Shown here in pieces: positions 16,424-24,823 of a DNA stretch of 64,000 nt. Position 1 is the stretch's first letter; every line of letters starts with the position of its first letter. Under the pieces are notes generated by a model that ran no database searches, was not told the DNA's origin, and saw nothing but the letters and a program-made list of their open reading frames with translations. Source of the DNA: Bacteroidota bacterium (lineage in GTDB: Bacteria > Bacteroidota > Bacteroidia > Bacteroidales > F082); NCBI GenBank assembly GCA_002686705.1, contig NYYH01000016.1:7559-71558 (forward strand), given 5' to 3'. A program made the translations under genes and the position numbers.

Positions 16424-17707
16424 ATGAGGTATTTGCCAATTAACAACAAACTGTTTGTTGAAAACAGAAAACGTTTTACTAGTTTATTACCCAAAGATTC
16501 AGCTGCTATATTTTATTCAAACGATCAACAACCACGTAATGGCGATCAGTATTTCCCTTTCCGCCAGCAATCCGACTTTTTTTATCTGACAGGCATTAAT
16601 CAGGAAAAAAGCATATTATTGATTATCCCCGATATTGAAAAAAAGAAATTGAAAGAAGCATTGTTTTTAATTAAGACAAATGAACAAATTGCAATATGGG
16701 AAGGACATAAATTTACTAAGGACGAAGCTAAAGAAATCTCCGGAATAGAAAATATTTATTGGTTGGATGAATTTGACCTAGCACTCAGGGAAGTTATGGC
16801 CGCAACTAATAACATCTTTCTAAACCGAAATGAAAATCCAAAGTTTTGCCCTGACGTAAAAGAGCGAAACCATCGCCTAGGTGAGGAATTGAAAAATGAT
16901 TTTCCATTGCACAATTACAGTAGGTCTGCACCATTGTTGGCTCAATTAAGGTTAATAAAATCCAAAGAGGAGATAGCCTTACTTAGAAATGCATGCAATA
17001 TTACAAACAAAGCTTTTAGAAGAGTGCTTGAAACTACATCTGCCGGGAAATTTGAATATGAAATCCAGGGTGAGATTGAACATGAGTTTACACTAAATAG
17101 TGCTAATGGAAATGGTTATGCACCTATAATTGCTGCAGGAAAAAATGCGTGCGTACTTCATTATATTGAGAATGATAAAGAATGTAAAGACGGTGATTTA
17201 CTACTTCTTGATGTTGGTGCAGAGTATGCTTTTTATTCTGCCGATATGAGCCGTACAATCCCTATAAATGGTAAATTCACGAAAAGACAAAAAGAATGTT
17301 ATAATGCTGTTCTCAGTGTTTTTAAAAAGGCTAAAAAGTTATATGTACCAGGTAATACCATCAATAAAATTAATGATAAAGTAGATAAGCTGATGGAAAA
17401 AGAGATGCTCAAGCTAGGATTATTTACTAAAGAAGAAATTCAAAAACAAGATAAAGAGAAGCCTTTGTATAAAAAATACTTCATGCATGGTACTGCACAC
17501 TTTTTAGGACTCGATGTTCATGATGTTGGTGGCAAGGATGAAGTACTACAACCGGGAATGGTACTTACTTGTGAACCTGGATTATATATACGTGAGGAAA
17601 ATATTGGAATTCGTATTGAGAATGACCTCCTTATTACTAAAGGTGAGCCAATCGATTTAATGAAGGATATTCCTATTGAGATTAATGAAATTGAGGGCTT
17701 GATGTGA
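16424..17707 (+). CDS. pepP: Xaa-Pro aminopeptidase (aminopeptidase P)
   Basis: This cytoplasmic metallopeptidase removes N-terminal residues that precede proline. The 427-residue protein has an N-terminal creatinase-like domain (to about 175) with FPFRQQSDFFYLTG, and a C-terminal pita-bread domain with the metal ligands in DVGAEYAFYSADMSR, HGTAHFLGLDVHDVG, CEPGLYI and RIENDLLIT. I start it at ATG 16424 because the upstream in-frame TTG at 16406 adds only six unmatched residues. The CotH-family gene follows after 36 bases. The last 50 codons are echoed by a decayed copy at 21647-21800, beyond that gene. Confidence 0.94.
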   Translation: MRYLPINNKLFVENRKRFTSLLPKDSAAIFYSNDQQPRNGDQYFPFRQQSDFFYLTGINQEKSILLIIPDIEKKKLKEALFLIKTNEQIAIWEGHKFTKDEAKEISGIENIYWLDEFDLALREVMAATNNIFLNRNENPKFCPDVKERNHRLGEELKNDFPLHNYSRSAPLLAQLRLIKSKEEIALLRNACNITNKAFRRVLETTSAGKFEYEIQGEIEHEFTLNSANGNGYAPIIAAGKNACVLHYIENDKECKDGDLLLLDVGAEYAFYSADMSRTIPINGKFTKRQKECYNAVLSVFKKAKKLYVPGNTINKINDKVDKLMEKEMLKLGLFTKEEIQKQDKEKPLYKKYFMHGTAHFLGLDVHDVGGKDEVLQPGMVLTCEPGLYIREENIGIRIENDLLITKGEPIDLMKDIPIEINEIEGLM

Positions 17708-17743
17708 TTATTAAATATATTTGTACATTATTTATTCTTCCAA

Positions 17744-20700
17744 ATGCCCAATAAGAAATTAATATATTTTTCTATTCTGATATCTTTAGTTTCTATACTT
17801 TTTTCAGATTGTGTAGGAATAGTTGGTCCCAAACCAGGAATTTACATTAATGAATTCTTAACGTCAAATAATGGGGTTGTTACTGATCCCTTGAAACACA
17901 AAGAAGTAGATTGGATTGAACTTTATAATAGTTACGATTTTCCTCTAAACTTGAGTGGTTATTACTTAACCGATAACACTGTAGATACAACCAAATGGAA
18001 ATTTCCTGCAGGAACTATAATAGATGCCAACAGCTACTTAATTGTATGGGCAGACGGTCAGGATACTTTACTGCATACCAATTTTAAATTAAGCCGAAGC
18101 GGCGAACAAATAGCATTATATTCAAAAAATAAAGAACTATTGGATCAACTTGATTTTAATGGTCAGGAATTAAATATTTCCTACGGCAGAAAATGGGATG
18201 GTATTGATAGATGGCTATACTACGATGAACCTTCACCTAATTTCACGAATAACAAACAAAAGGGTATTAGAAAGATCAATTACTCTAAAAAACCAAATTT
18301 CTCCATTGGAGCAGGCTTTTATTATATTTCTGCAACAGTTTCCTTATCAAGCCCAACAAACGACACTGAGATCAGGTATACAATAAATGGAAATGTTCCA
18401 ACAAGAAAATCAAAACTTTATTCTGAACCTTTGCAGATTGATACAACAACCGTGCTAAGGGCAATATCCATTGAAAAAGATAAGCTAATCAGTAGACCTG
18501 AAACAAGAACATACTTTATTAACGTAAAAAAAGATATGCCTGTTATTTCTTTAGCTACTGATTCGGTAGCATTATGGGATACACTTTCCGGTATTTATGA
18601 AAATAGTATAAAAGGAGAGAACAGAATGGCCAATGTCGAATTCTTTGAGGATCAAAATCAGGTAATAAATCAATCTTTAAAGATGAGTATAAGTGGAAAC
18701 GTGGCAAGATTTCATGGCCAAAAAGCTATTTATTTAGAGGCTGATGAAAAATATGGAAATGCAACTTTGAATCACCGTTTTTTCCCCAATAAAAGGATTT
18801 ACTCGTTTCAATCAATCTTGTTAAGGGCAGGTGGTCATCCTGATAAGTATCAAACAATGTTCAGAGATGGCATGACACAATACCTTACAAAGGAGCATAT
18901 AGAATTCGAATATATAGCGTACAGACCAGTAGTTGTTTTCATTAATGGAAGTTATTGGGGTATATATAATATTCGTGAAAAGTTGAGAACTAATTATTTT
19001 ATCGATAATTTCAACCTTGATGAAAGCCGGTTAGATCTTCTTGAAAATTCATGGGCTGTTGCAAATGATGGAGACAATTTACATTATTTAAAAGCCAGAG
19101 AATTTATTAAAGAATGTGATAAAACAAATCCTTTGAATTATGCACATGTGAAAACTCTTATTGATGTTGATAATTACATTAATTATAATATTTGTGAAAT
19201 ATATGCATCTAATATTGATTGGCCGAATTGGAATATTAAATTCTGGAAGAAAAAGGAAGAAGGAGCAATTTGGAGATGGATACTATTAGATCTGGATTAT
19301 GGATTTGGTGCAGGCACAAAAGTCGATTACAATATGATTGGGTATACTGCATCTCCAGTTAAGACAAGAGTCACAAACCCGCCTAGTGCAACTGTTTTAT
19401 TTAGAAAATTATTGGAGTTTCCAGAGTTTAAAAATGATTTCATACAAAGATTTGCTGCCTCTCTTAATGTTATTTATTCTCCAGAAAGAGTGCTGAGAAT
19501 CATAAAGAAATTTGAAGATCAACGCTCGAAAGAAATGCCTTTCGAGATTGAAAGATGGGCATCAAGTATTTACCGTAGCCCATGGGGTAAATTTAGGATT
19601 CCTTTGTCAATGACTGAATGGGATGAAGAAATTGAGGTCATGAGAGACTTTGCTAGGAAAAGACCAAACTATGTAAGGAAAAATCTTGCGGAAAAATTTC
19701 AACTCAAAAAGATGGTTGATATCAACACAAATTCTAGTGGTGGACACATAGTAATAAATACAATCCGATTAGCTGAAGGCAATCTTGAGGGTAGTTATTT
19801 CAAAGATATTCCTATGAAAATGGAGGCAATTCCAAATCCAGGACAAAGATTTCGTTATTGGATCGTTAACGGAAAAAAGGTGCATTCTAAAATACTGAAA
19901 TTTAATCCAGAAGCAAATGGAACCGTAAGTGCTATCTTTAACAATGCTTCCCAAACTGAACTTCCCTCCATTATTAGAAAAAACACAACATTATCAACTA
20001 GTAATTCGCCATATTATGCTGCAGGTGACGTCGTTATAGATAGCGGAGCTATATTAACAATTGAAAAAGGTGTACAAGTACTAATGGAAAAACACAGGTC
20101 AATAATTGTATTTGGTGGACTTGCTTGCCATGGTACGAATACAGAGCCTATTTTAATTATTCCTAATCCTCACACTAAAACTTCTGAATGGGGAGCATTG
20201 TGCATTGATAATGCATCATCTGCAATAGAATTAAACCATGTAGATCTACTAGGAGGAACATGGTACGATGACAAAACAAAATATAAAGCTACAATTACAT
20301 CTCTACGTTCTAATATATACTTAAATCATGTTACTGTAGAAAGCAGTCATTTTCCTTTTTATTCAGAATTCGGCACTGTTTCAATTCTAAATTCAAGAAT
20401 GACTTCTCCAAAAACCTGCGATCTTATCAATATTAAATATGCCAAAAGTGCCTTGGTCGAAAACTGTGATTTACCAGGAAACGACTACCCTGATACTGAT
20501 GCCATAGATTATGATAGTATTTACAATGGAATAATTAGGAATAATACTATATATGGATTTTTTGGATTAAACAGTGACGCTATTGATATTGGTGAGAAAT
20601 CTTCAGACGTTCTGATAGAAAGTAACCGAATATTTAATATGACGGACAAAGGTATCTCAATAGGACAAGGATCAAGTGCAATCATTAAGAACAATATTAT

Positions 20701-21568
20701 ATATGGTTGTAACATGGGCGTGGGTATTAAAGATTCAAACTCATTTGCATATATTGATCATAACACATTTTATGGTAATACATATGGTATAGCTGTTTAC
20801 GAAAAAAGTCAAAATTCCGGTGGTGGTGGTGCAGAAGTTATTAACTGCATTTTTTCCGGATCGATAAAAAAGCCAATCCTTGTTGATTCTAAATCTTGGA
20901 TAAGCGTGGTCAATTCACTTAGTGATAAGAAGAAATTGGACGGTAGGGAAAACATATATGGCAATCCTGAATTTGAGGATGCTATGAATTTTAATTTCAC
21001 GGTAAAAGAGGATTCACTTGCACATAAACCAGGAAAAGGTAAATCTCTGGACATAGGTGCAAAAATTAATATCCCCAGAAAAAATACTCCAGAAATTGTC
21101 ATTAATGAAATTAACTTCTCACCCATTTGGAAAAATAATCCACTTTATTGGATCGAGCTTTATAACAATTCTGATGTCGATGTTGATCTAACTGGCTGGA
21201 CTGTTAAAAATGAAAATCATAACATCTATGCTTTACCGCAGAAACTAATCATTAAGAAGAACGGATATATTATTTTAACTAATAATTACTATGGCTTCTT
21301 GTGGCATTACCCAAACATAAATAACGTTAGAGGAGTGTTAGATGATAAAATAATTACTAAAGGAGATGCTATTATGTTATACGATACACGTATGAATCTT
21401 GTAGATTATGTTGATTACAAAAGCCTCTTGACATGGCCGAATAATCTCAATAAAACTGGAGCATCATTAGTATTAAAAGCACCGTCTTTAGATAGTAATC
21501 AGAAGAGCAACTGGAAAATTGACTCATATTCTAAAGGTACTCCTGGAATAGAAAACAAGTCTGACTAA
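17744..21568 (+). CDS. Secreted CotH-kinase/lamin-tail/beta-helix multidomain protein
   Basis: This 1274-residue exported protein has an N-terminal hydrophobic signal ending near LFSDC (Cys23; an Asp just before the Cys makes lipidation uncertain). Domains in order: a lamin-tail-like domain (about 30-145, INEFLTSNNG and DWIELYNS), a chitobiase/Fn3-associated module (about 185-265, EIRYTINGNVPT), a CotH kinase-like domain (about 275-640) with YWGIYNIREKLR near 405 and LLDLDYGFGAG near 518, a short linker, a right-handed parallel beta-helix (about 750-1090, many N-N-I-Y turns), and a second lamin-tail-like domain (about 1115-1265, INEINFSPIW and YWIELYNNSDVD). CotH domains of spore coats and pathogens phosphorylate proteins outside the cytoplasm; kinase activity here is inferred. 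No clear type IX C-terminal signal is seen. The substrate is unknown. Confidence 0.88.
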   Translation: MPNKKLIYFSILISLVSILFSDCVGIVGPKPGIYINEFLTSNNGVVTDPLKHKEVDWIELYNSYDFPLNLSGYYLTDNTVDTTKWKFPAGTIIDANSYLIVWADGQDTLLHTNFKLSRSGEQIALYSKNKELLDQLDFNGQELNISYGRKWDGIDRWLYYDEPSPNFTNNKQKGIRKINYSKKPNFSIGAGFYYISATVSLSSPTNDTEIRYTINGNVPTRKSKLYSEPLQIDTTTVLRAISIEKDKLISRPETRTYFINVKKDMPVISLATDSVALWDTLSGIYENSIKGENRMANVEFFEDQNQVINQSLKMSISGNVARFHGQKAIYLEADEKYGNATLNHRFFPNKRIYSFQSILLRAGGHPDKYQTMFRDGMTQYLTKEHIEFEYIAYRPVVVFINGSYWGIYNIREKLRTNYFIDNFNLDESRLDLLENSWAVANDGDNLHYLKAREFIKECDKTNPLNYAHVKTLIDVDNYINYNICEIYASNIDWPNWNIKFWKKKEEGAIWRWILLDLDYGFGAGTKVDYNMIGYTASPVKTRVTNPPSATVLFRKLLEFPEFKNDFIQRFAASLNVIYSPERVLRIIKKFEDQRSKEMPFEIERWASSIYRSPWGKFRIPLSMTEWDEEIEVMRDFARKRPNYVRKNLAEKFQLKKMVDINTNSSGGHIVINTIRLAEGNLEGSYFKDIPMKMEAIPNPGQRFRYWIVNGKKVHSKILKFNPEANGTVSAIFNNASQTELPSIIRKNTTLSTSNSPYYAAGDVVIDSGAILTIEKGVQVLMEKHRSIIVFGGLACHGTNTEPILIIPNPHTKTSEWGALCIDNASSAIELNHVDLLGGTWYDDKTKYKATITSLRSNIYLNHVTVESSHFPFYSEFGTVSILNSRMTSPKTCDLINIKYAKSALVENCDLPGNDYPDTDAIDYDSIYNGIIRNNTIYGFFGLNSDAIDIGEKSSDVLIESNRIFNMTDKGISIGQGSSAIIKNNIIYGCNMGVGIKDSNSFAYIDHNTFYGNTYGIAVYEKSQNSGGGGAEVINCIFSGSIKKPILVDSKSWISVVNSLSDKKKLDGRENIYGNPEFEDAMNFNFTVKEDSLAHKPGKGKSLDIGAKINIPRKNTPEIVINEINFSPIWKNNPLYWIELYNNSDVDVDLTGWTVKNENHNIYALPQKLIIKKNGYIILTNNYYGFLWHYPNINNVRGVLDDKIITKGDAIMLYDTRMNLVDYVDYKSLLTWPNNLNKTGASLVLKAPSLDSNQKSNWKIDSYSKGTPGIENKSD

Positions 21569-21935
21569 ATTTGATCTAATATGTAAATTCTATTTTCAGT
21601 AACAAAAACATGGCCATGTATAACATGAGTAATTATTCTTTTTGACATAGTATTTACTTATGAACCAGGATAATATATTGAAAGAAAATATTGGAATTCG
21701 AATTAAGAATGATATATTTATTACGAATAGTAATCCTATAGATTTATTGAAATATGTGCCAATTGAGATTGATCAAATAGAGAAATTAATGTTTAAATAA
21801 AATTACTTAACTATTTTTGAGTTCCTTTGGGTCGGCTTTAGTGAACTTTATGGTTAAATCAATTGTGAGATTTACCCAAAAAGTAACCAAAAGAATGAAA
21901 TTTAAATATCAAGTAGAAACTTAAAACCAGTCGCA
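21569..21935. other. Gene-free stretch holding a pepP remnant
   Basis: This is the only gap above 300 bases in the window. Bases 21647-21800 are a decayed copy of the aminopeptidase P 3' end (listed separately). The rest is AT-rich, and I see no small gene, strong hairpin or TAnnTTTG box. The downstream M28 peptidase gene starts at 21936 with TTG. Confidence 0.7.
21647..21800 (+). pseudogene. Decayed copy of the 3' end of aminopeptidase P
   Basis: Read in three-base steps, the sequence first gives IVFTYEPG, matching MVLTCEPG of the intact pepP, then hits a stop (TAA at 21671-21673, replacing a Leu codon). After a 2-base deletion it continues from 21684 to a TAA at 21798-21800 as 38 codons beginning ENIGIRIKND and containing PIDLL and VPIEID. 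Against the last 36 residues of the intact PepP this is 24 identities by my count, with the same end point. The rest of the gene is missing. It lies just past the CotH-family gene while the intact pepP lies just before it, so it is either a remnant of a second pepP copy or a scar of the event that brought the CotH gene in. Confidence 0.85.
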
Positions 21936-23534
21936 TTGAAAATCACTATTACTTTTTATTTATTGATCAGCCTAACGCTGATAATGAATGTAAACGCACA
22001 AACCGATTCTGTGGTACAAAAAATCATAGAAATAGGCACTATTGATAATCAAACCATGAATCACCTGGATATCCTATGCAATCGTTTCGGAGGAAGACCA
22101 ATTGGATCTGATGCATATGAAAATGCAGCACTATGGGCAGCAAATAAATTTACAGAATGGGGGATGGAAGTTGAGATGGACGAAGTAGGAGAACTCCCGG
22201 TAGGATTTAACCGAGGACCTTGGTTTGGCAGGATGCTATCTGACAATGGGATGAACCTCCACTTCGCGACGCCCTCCTATACGTCTGGAACCAAAGGCAT
22301 TCAACGAGGTCATGTTCTTATTGAACCAAAAACCCAGGCTCAATTCGATAGAATGAAAGGAAGATTAAAAGGGGCATGGGTATTAATAACCGGAGAAAAT
22401 GAAGGATGGCCAATCGATTATTCTGAAAAAGCTGACAGTACCAGAAAAACTATTATCGCTAAAAATGCAGAAACTGAAAAAGTAAACCAAAAGATTAGAA
22501 GAGAAAACTGGAAAAACAGAGGAACCGATGAGCCAAAAAAAGAACTGATAGAATTAATTGAAGAACCAGCATTATTCTACAAAGAAATGCGCGAAGCAGG
22601 TATTCTGGGGATAGTTCAATCCAGTAAAGTTCCTATAAGAGTTATGTACGACAGGAAGAATATAATGAATATGACATTTGAAACCCTTCCGACGGTTCCT
22701 GATATAAAACTGGACGAGCATCAATATGACATTATAAGTCAGATGGCTAAAGAAAGACGTTATTTTGAACTTGAGTTTGATATTCGAAATCACTTCCGCT
22801 TAGGGCCAATAGCGTACCACAACGTAATTGGAATAATACCAGGAACAGAATTTCCTGACGAATATGTTATCATGAGCGGTCATCTTGATTCATATGATGT
22901 AGCCACAGGTGGTGTAGATGATGGATCAGGGGTCACACCTACAATGGAAGCTGCACGTTTGATAATGGAGGCTGGAGGTAAACCTAAACGAACAATTCTT
23001 GCTATTCTTTGGGCAGGAGAAGAATTTGGATTATTAGGATCACAAAGTTGGGTTGACCGGCATAAAGATGAATTAGATAAAATCTCAAATATGGTAAATC
23101 GAGATGGTGGCCCAACCGTACCCACAGGAATTTCAGTGAGCGATAGCATGAGAGCTGATTTTGAATTAATTTGTGAGCCTATTAACTCAATTAATCCTGA
23201 CTTTCCATTTAAAATAAACAGAAGAGAACCCCGAGAAAAACCAAAGAGACCATGGGGTACTGATAGTGGTCCATTTGCAGTTGAAGGGGTTCCAACAATT
23301 GGCCCACAAACTGGAGATCCTAAAGGATATGATTTTAACTATCGTGAAATATGGCATACCGAAAGAGATTTATTCAATAAGAGCATAAAAGAATATCAGG
23401 AGCATACAGCAATTGTAACAGCAATAATTGTTTACGGAATTGCGAACCTTGATCATCTTCTACCTCGAGATGGTTATTATGTAGAACTTCCAAAGGAATC
23501 TACAAGAAAGAAGAAAAAAAACAAGAAGAAATAA
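21936..23534 (+). CDS. Exported M28-family zinc peptidase with PA domain
   Basis: The 532-residue protein starts at TTG 21936; no in-frame ATG lies between it and an upstream stop at 21903, and a later Met would destroy the signal peptide KITITFYLLISLTLIMNVNAQ. A PA-like insert spans about 105-235. The peptidase core has the di-zinc ligands of family M28: His in SGHLDSYD, Asp in GGVDDGSG, the Glu pair in WAGEEFGLLGS, Asp in NRDGG and the final His in REIWHTERD. It probably acts in the periplasm or outside as a carboxypeptidase Q-like or aminopeptidase-like enzyme. The tail is strongly basic (RKKKKNKKK), which is unusual for a secreted enzyme. The histidine kinase gene follows after 14 bases. 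Confidence 0.9.
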   Translation: MKITITFYLLISLTLIMNVNAQTDSVVQKIIEIGTIDNQTMNHLDILCNRFGGRPIGSDAYENAALWAANKFTEWGMEVEMDEVGELPVGFNRGPWFGRMLSDNGMNLHFATPSYTSGTKGIQRGHVLIEPKTQAQFDRMKGRLKGAWVLITGENEGWPIDYSEKADSTRKTIIAKNAETEKVNQKIRRENWKNRGTDEPKKELIELIEEPALFYKEMREAGILGIVQSSKVPIRVMYDRKNIMNMTFETLPTVPDIKLDEHQYDIISQMAKERRYFELEFDIRNHFRLGPIAYHNVIGIIPGTEFPDEYVIMSGHLDSYDVATGGVDDGSGVTPTMEAARLIMEAGGKPKRTILAILWAGEEFGLLGSQSWVDRHKDELDKISNMVNRDGGPTVPTGISVSDSMRADFELICEPINSINPDFPFKINRREPREKPKRPWGTDSGPFAVEGVPTIGPQTGDPKGYDFNYREIWHTERDLFNKSIKEYQEHTAIVTAIIVYGIANLDHLLPRDGYYVELPKESTRKKKKNKKK

Positions 23535-23548
23535 TATGTAATTAAATT

Positions 23549-24751
23549 ATGATAGTACCTTCAGAATATAAGGACGAAAAAGCAAGACAAAAAGAACTGG
23601 ATTCATATTCCATTCTCGATACTCTTCCCGAAATCGATTATGATAATTTAACTGCAATTGCGGCAGAGATATGCGGCACATCAATTTCTTTGATAAGCTT
23701 AATAGACAACCAGCGACAGTGGTTCAAATCTCATCATGGATATGATTCTACCGAAACACCAAGAGAACATGCCTTTTGTGCCCATGCAATTAATGATCCT
23801 AAAAATATTTTCGTAATTCAAGATGCCAGATTAGATGAACGCTTCCATGATAATCCATTGGTAATTGAAGATCCGAAAATTATTTTTTATGCTGGTGTTC
23901 CATTGGTAGGAGAAAAAGGATTGCCTCTTGGAACTTTATGTGTTATTGATCACAAATCTAAGAAACTAAGTCAAAATCAATTGCGCTCATTAACTGCACT
24001 TTCTAACCAGGTAATGAATCTACTAGATCTTAGAAAATCTAAGAAATTATTGGAAGAGTCCTTTTCTAATTTAGAAGAAAAAAATCAAGACCTAGAGCGC
24101 TTTGCTTATGTTGCCGCACACGACCTCAAATCCCCATTGATTGGCATATCAGGAATGGCACAAATTTTCTCAGAAGAATACGGTTCAAAGATTGACGAAG
24201 AAGGAAAATCAATGTTAGAATTAATCAAGGGTGCATCTAACAAACTTAGAAAACTGATAGATGGTTTGCTTGAGTATAGTAGATGTGAGAGCGTGTTGAA
24301 TGAGAAAAAATCCAAAATAGATCTGGACACCTTAAAAAATGAAATTACTAAGCTTTTCTCATACGAGCCAGGATTATCAATTGTGTTGAGATCAACAATA
24401 ACTGAGATCTATGCTAACAGGACAGCCATTGATCAGATTCTTATAAACCTAGTAGCTAATGCAATTAAATACAACGATAAAAAGATTACTAGAATTGAGA
24501 TTGGAGTTGTAGAGAATGATAACTGCTATGAATTCTATGTAAAGGATAATGGACCAGGAATAGAACAAGAAGATCAGAAAAAGATCTTTGGCATATTTGA
24601 AGTATTAACAGCACAGGACAAATTCGGTCAGTCTGGAAACGGAATAGGTTTAGCAACTGTGAAAAAGATTGTAGAAAGAATTGGAGGCTCAATAAAAGTA
24701 GAATCTGAGCTTGGAAAGGGTACTAAATTCATATTTACTATTGAGAATTAA
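23549..24751 (+). CDS. Cytoplasmic GAF-domain sensor histidine kinase
   Basis: The 400-residue protein has no membrane helix. Residues about 25-165 are a GAF domain of the kind found next to phytochrome-like kinases (LGTLCVIDHK), then a short coiled coil, then the kinase core: H-box FAYVAAHDLKSPLIGI with His191, N-box INLVANAIKYND, G1 DNGPGIEQED, G2 GNGIGLATVKKIVE. All catalytic boxes are intact. No response regulator is next to it; it follows the M28 peptidase by 14 bases and may share its transcript. The signal is unknown. Confidence 0.92.
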   Translation: MIVPSEYKDEKARQKELDSYSILDTLPEIDYDNLTAIAAEICGTSISLISLIDNQRQWFKSHHGYDSTETPREHAFCAHAINDPKNIFVIQDARLDERFHDNPLVIEDPKIIFYAGVPLVGEKGLPLGTLCVIDHKSKKLSQNQLRSLTALSNQVMNLLDLRKSKKLLEESFSNLEEKNQDLERFAYVAAHDLKSPLIGISGMAQIFSEEYGSKIDEEGKSMLELIKGASNKLRKLIDGLLEYSRCESVLNEKKSKIDLDTLKNEITKLFSYEPGLSIVLRSTITEIYANRTAIDQILINLVANAIKYNDKKITRIEIGVVENDNCYEFYVKDNGPGIEQEDQKKIFGIFEVLTAQDKFGQSGNGIGLATVKKIVERIGGSIKVESELGKGTKFIFTIEN

Positions 24752-24823
24752 TGCTTGTATCTGCTAAATTCAAGAAGCTTTTATCTTGTTCTTAACCCTC
24801 GTTACCTAATAACAATTCACAAA

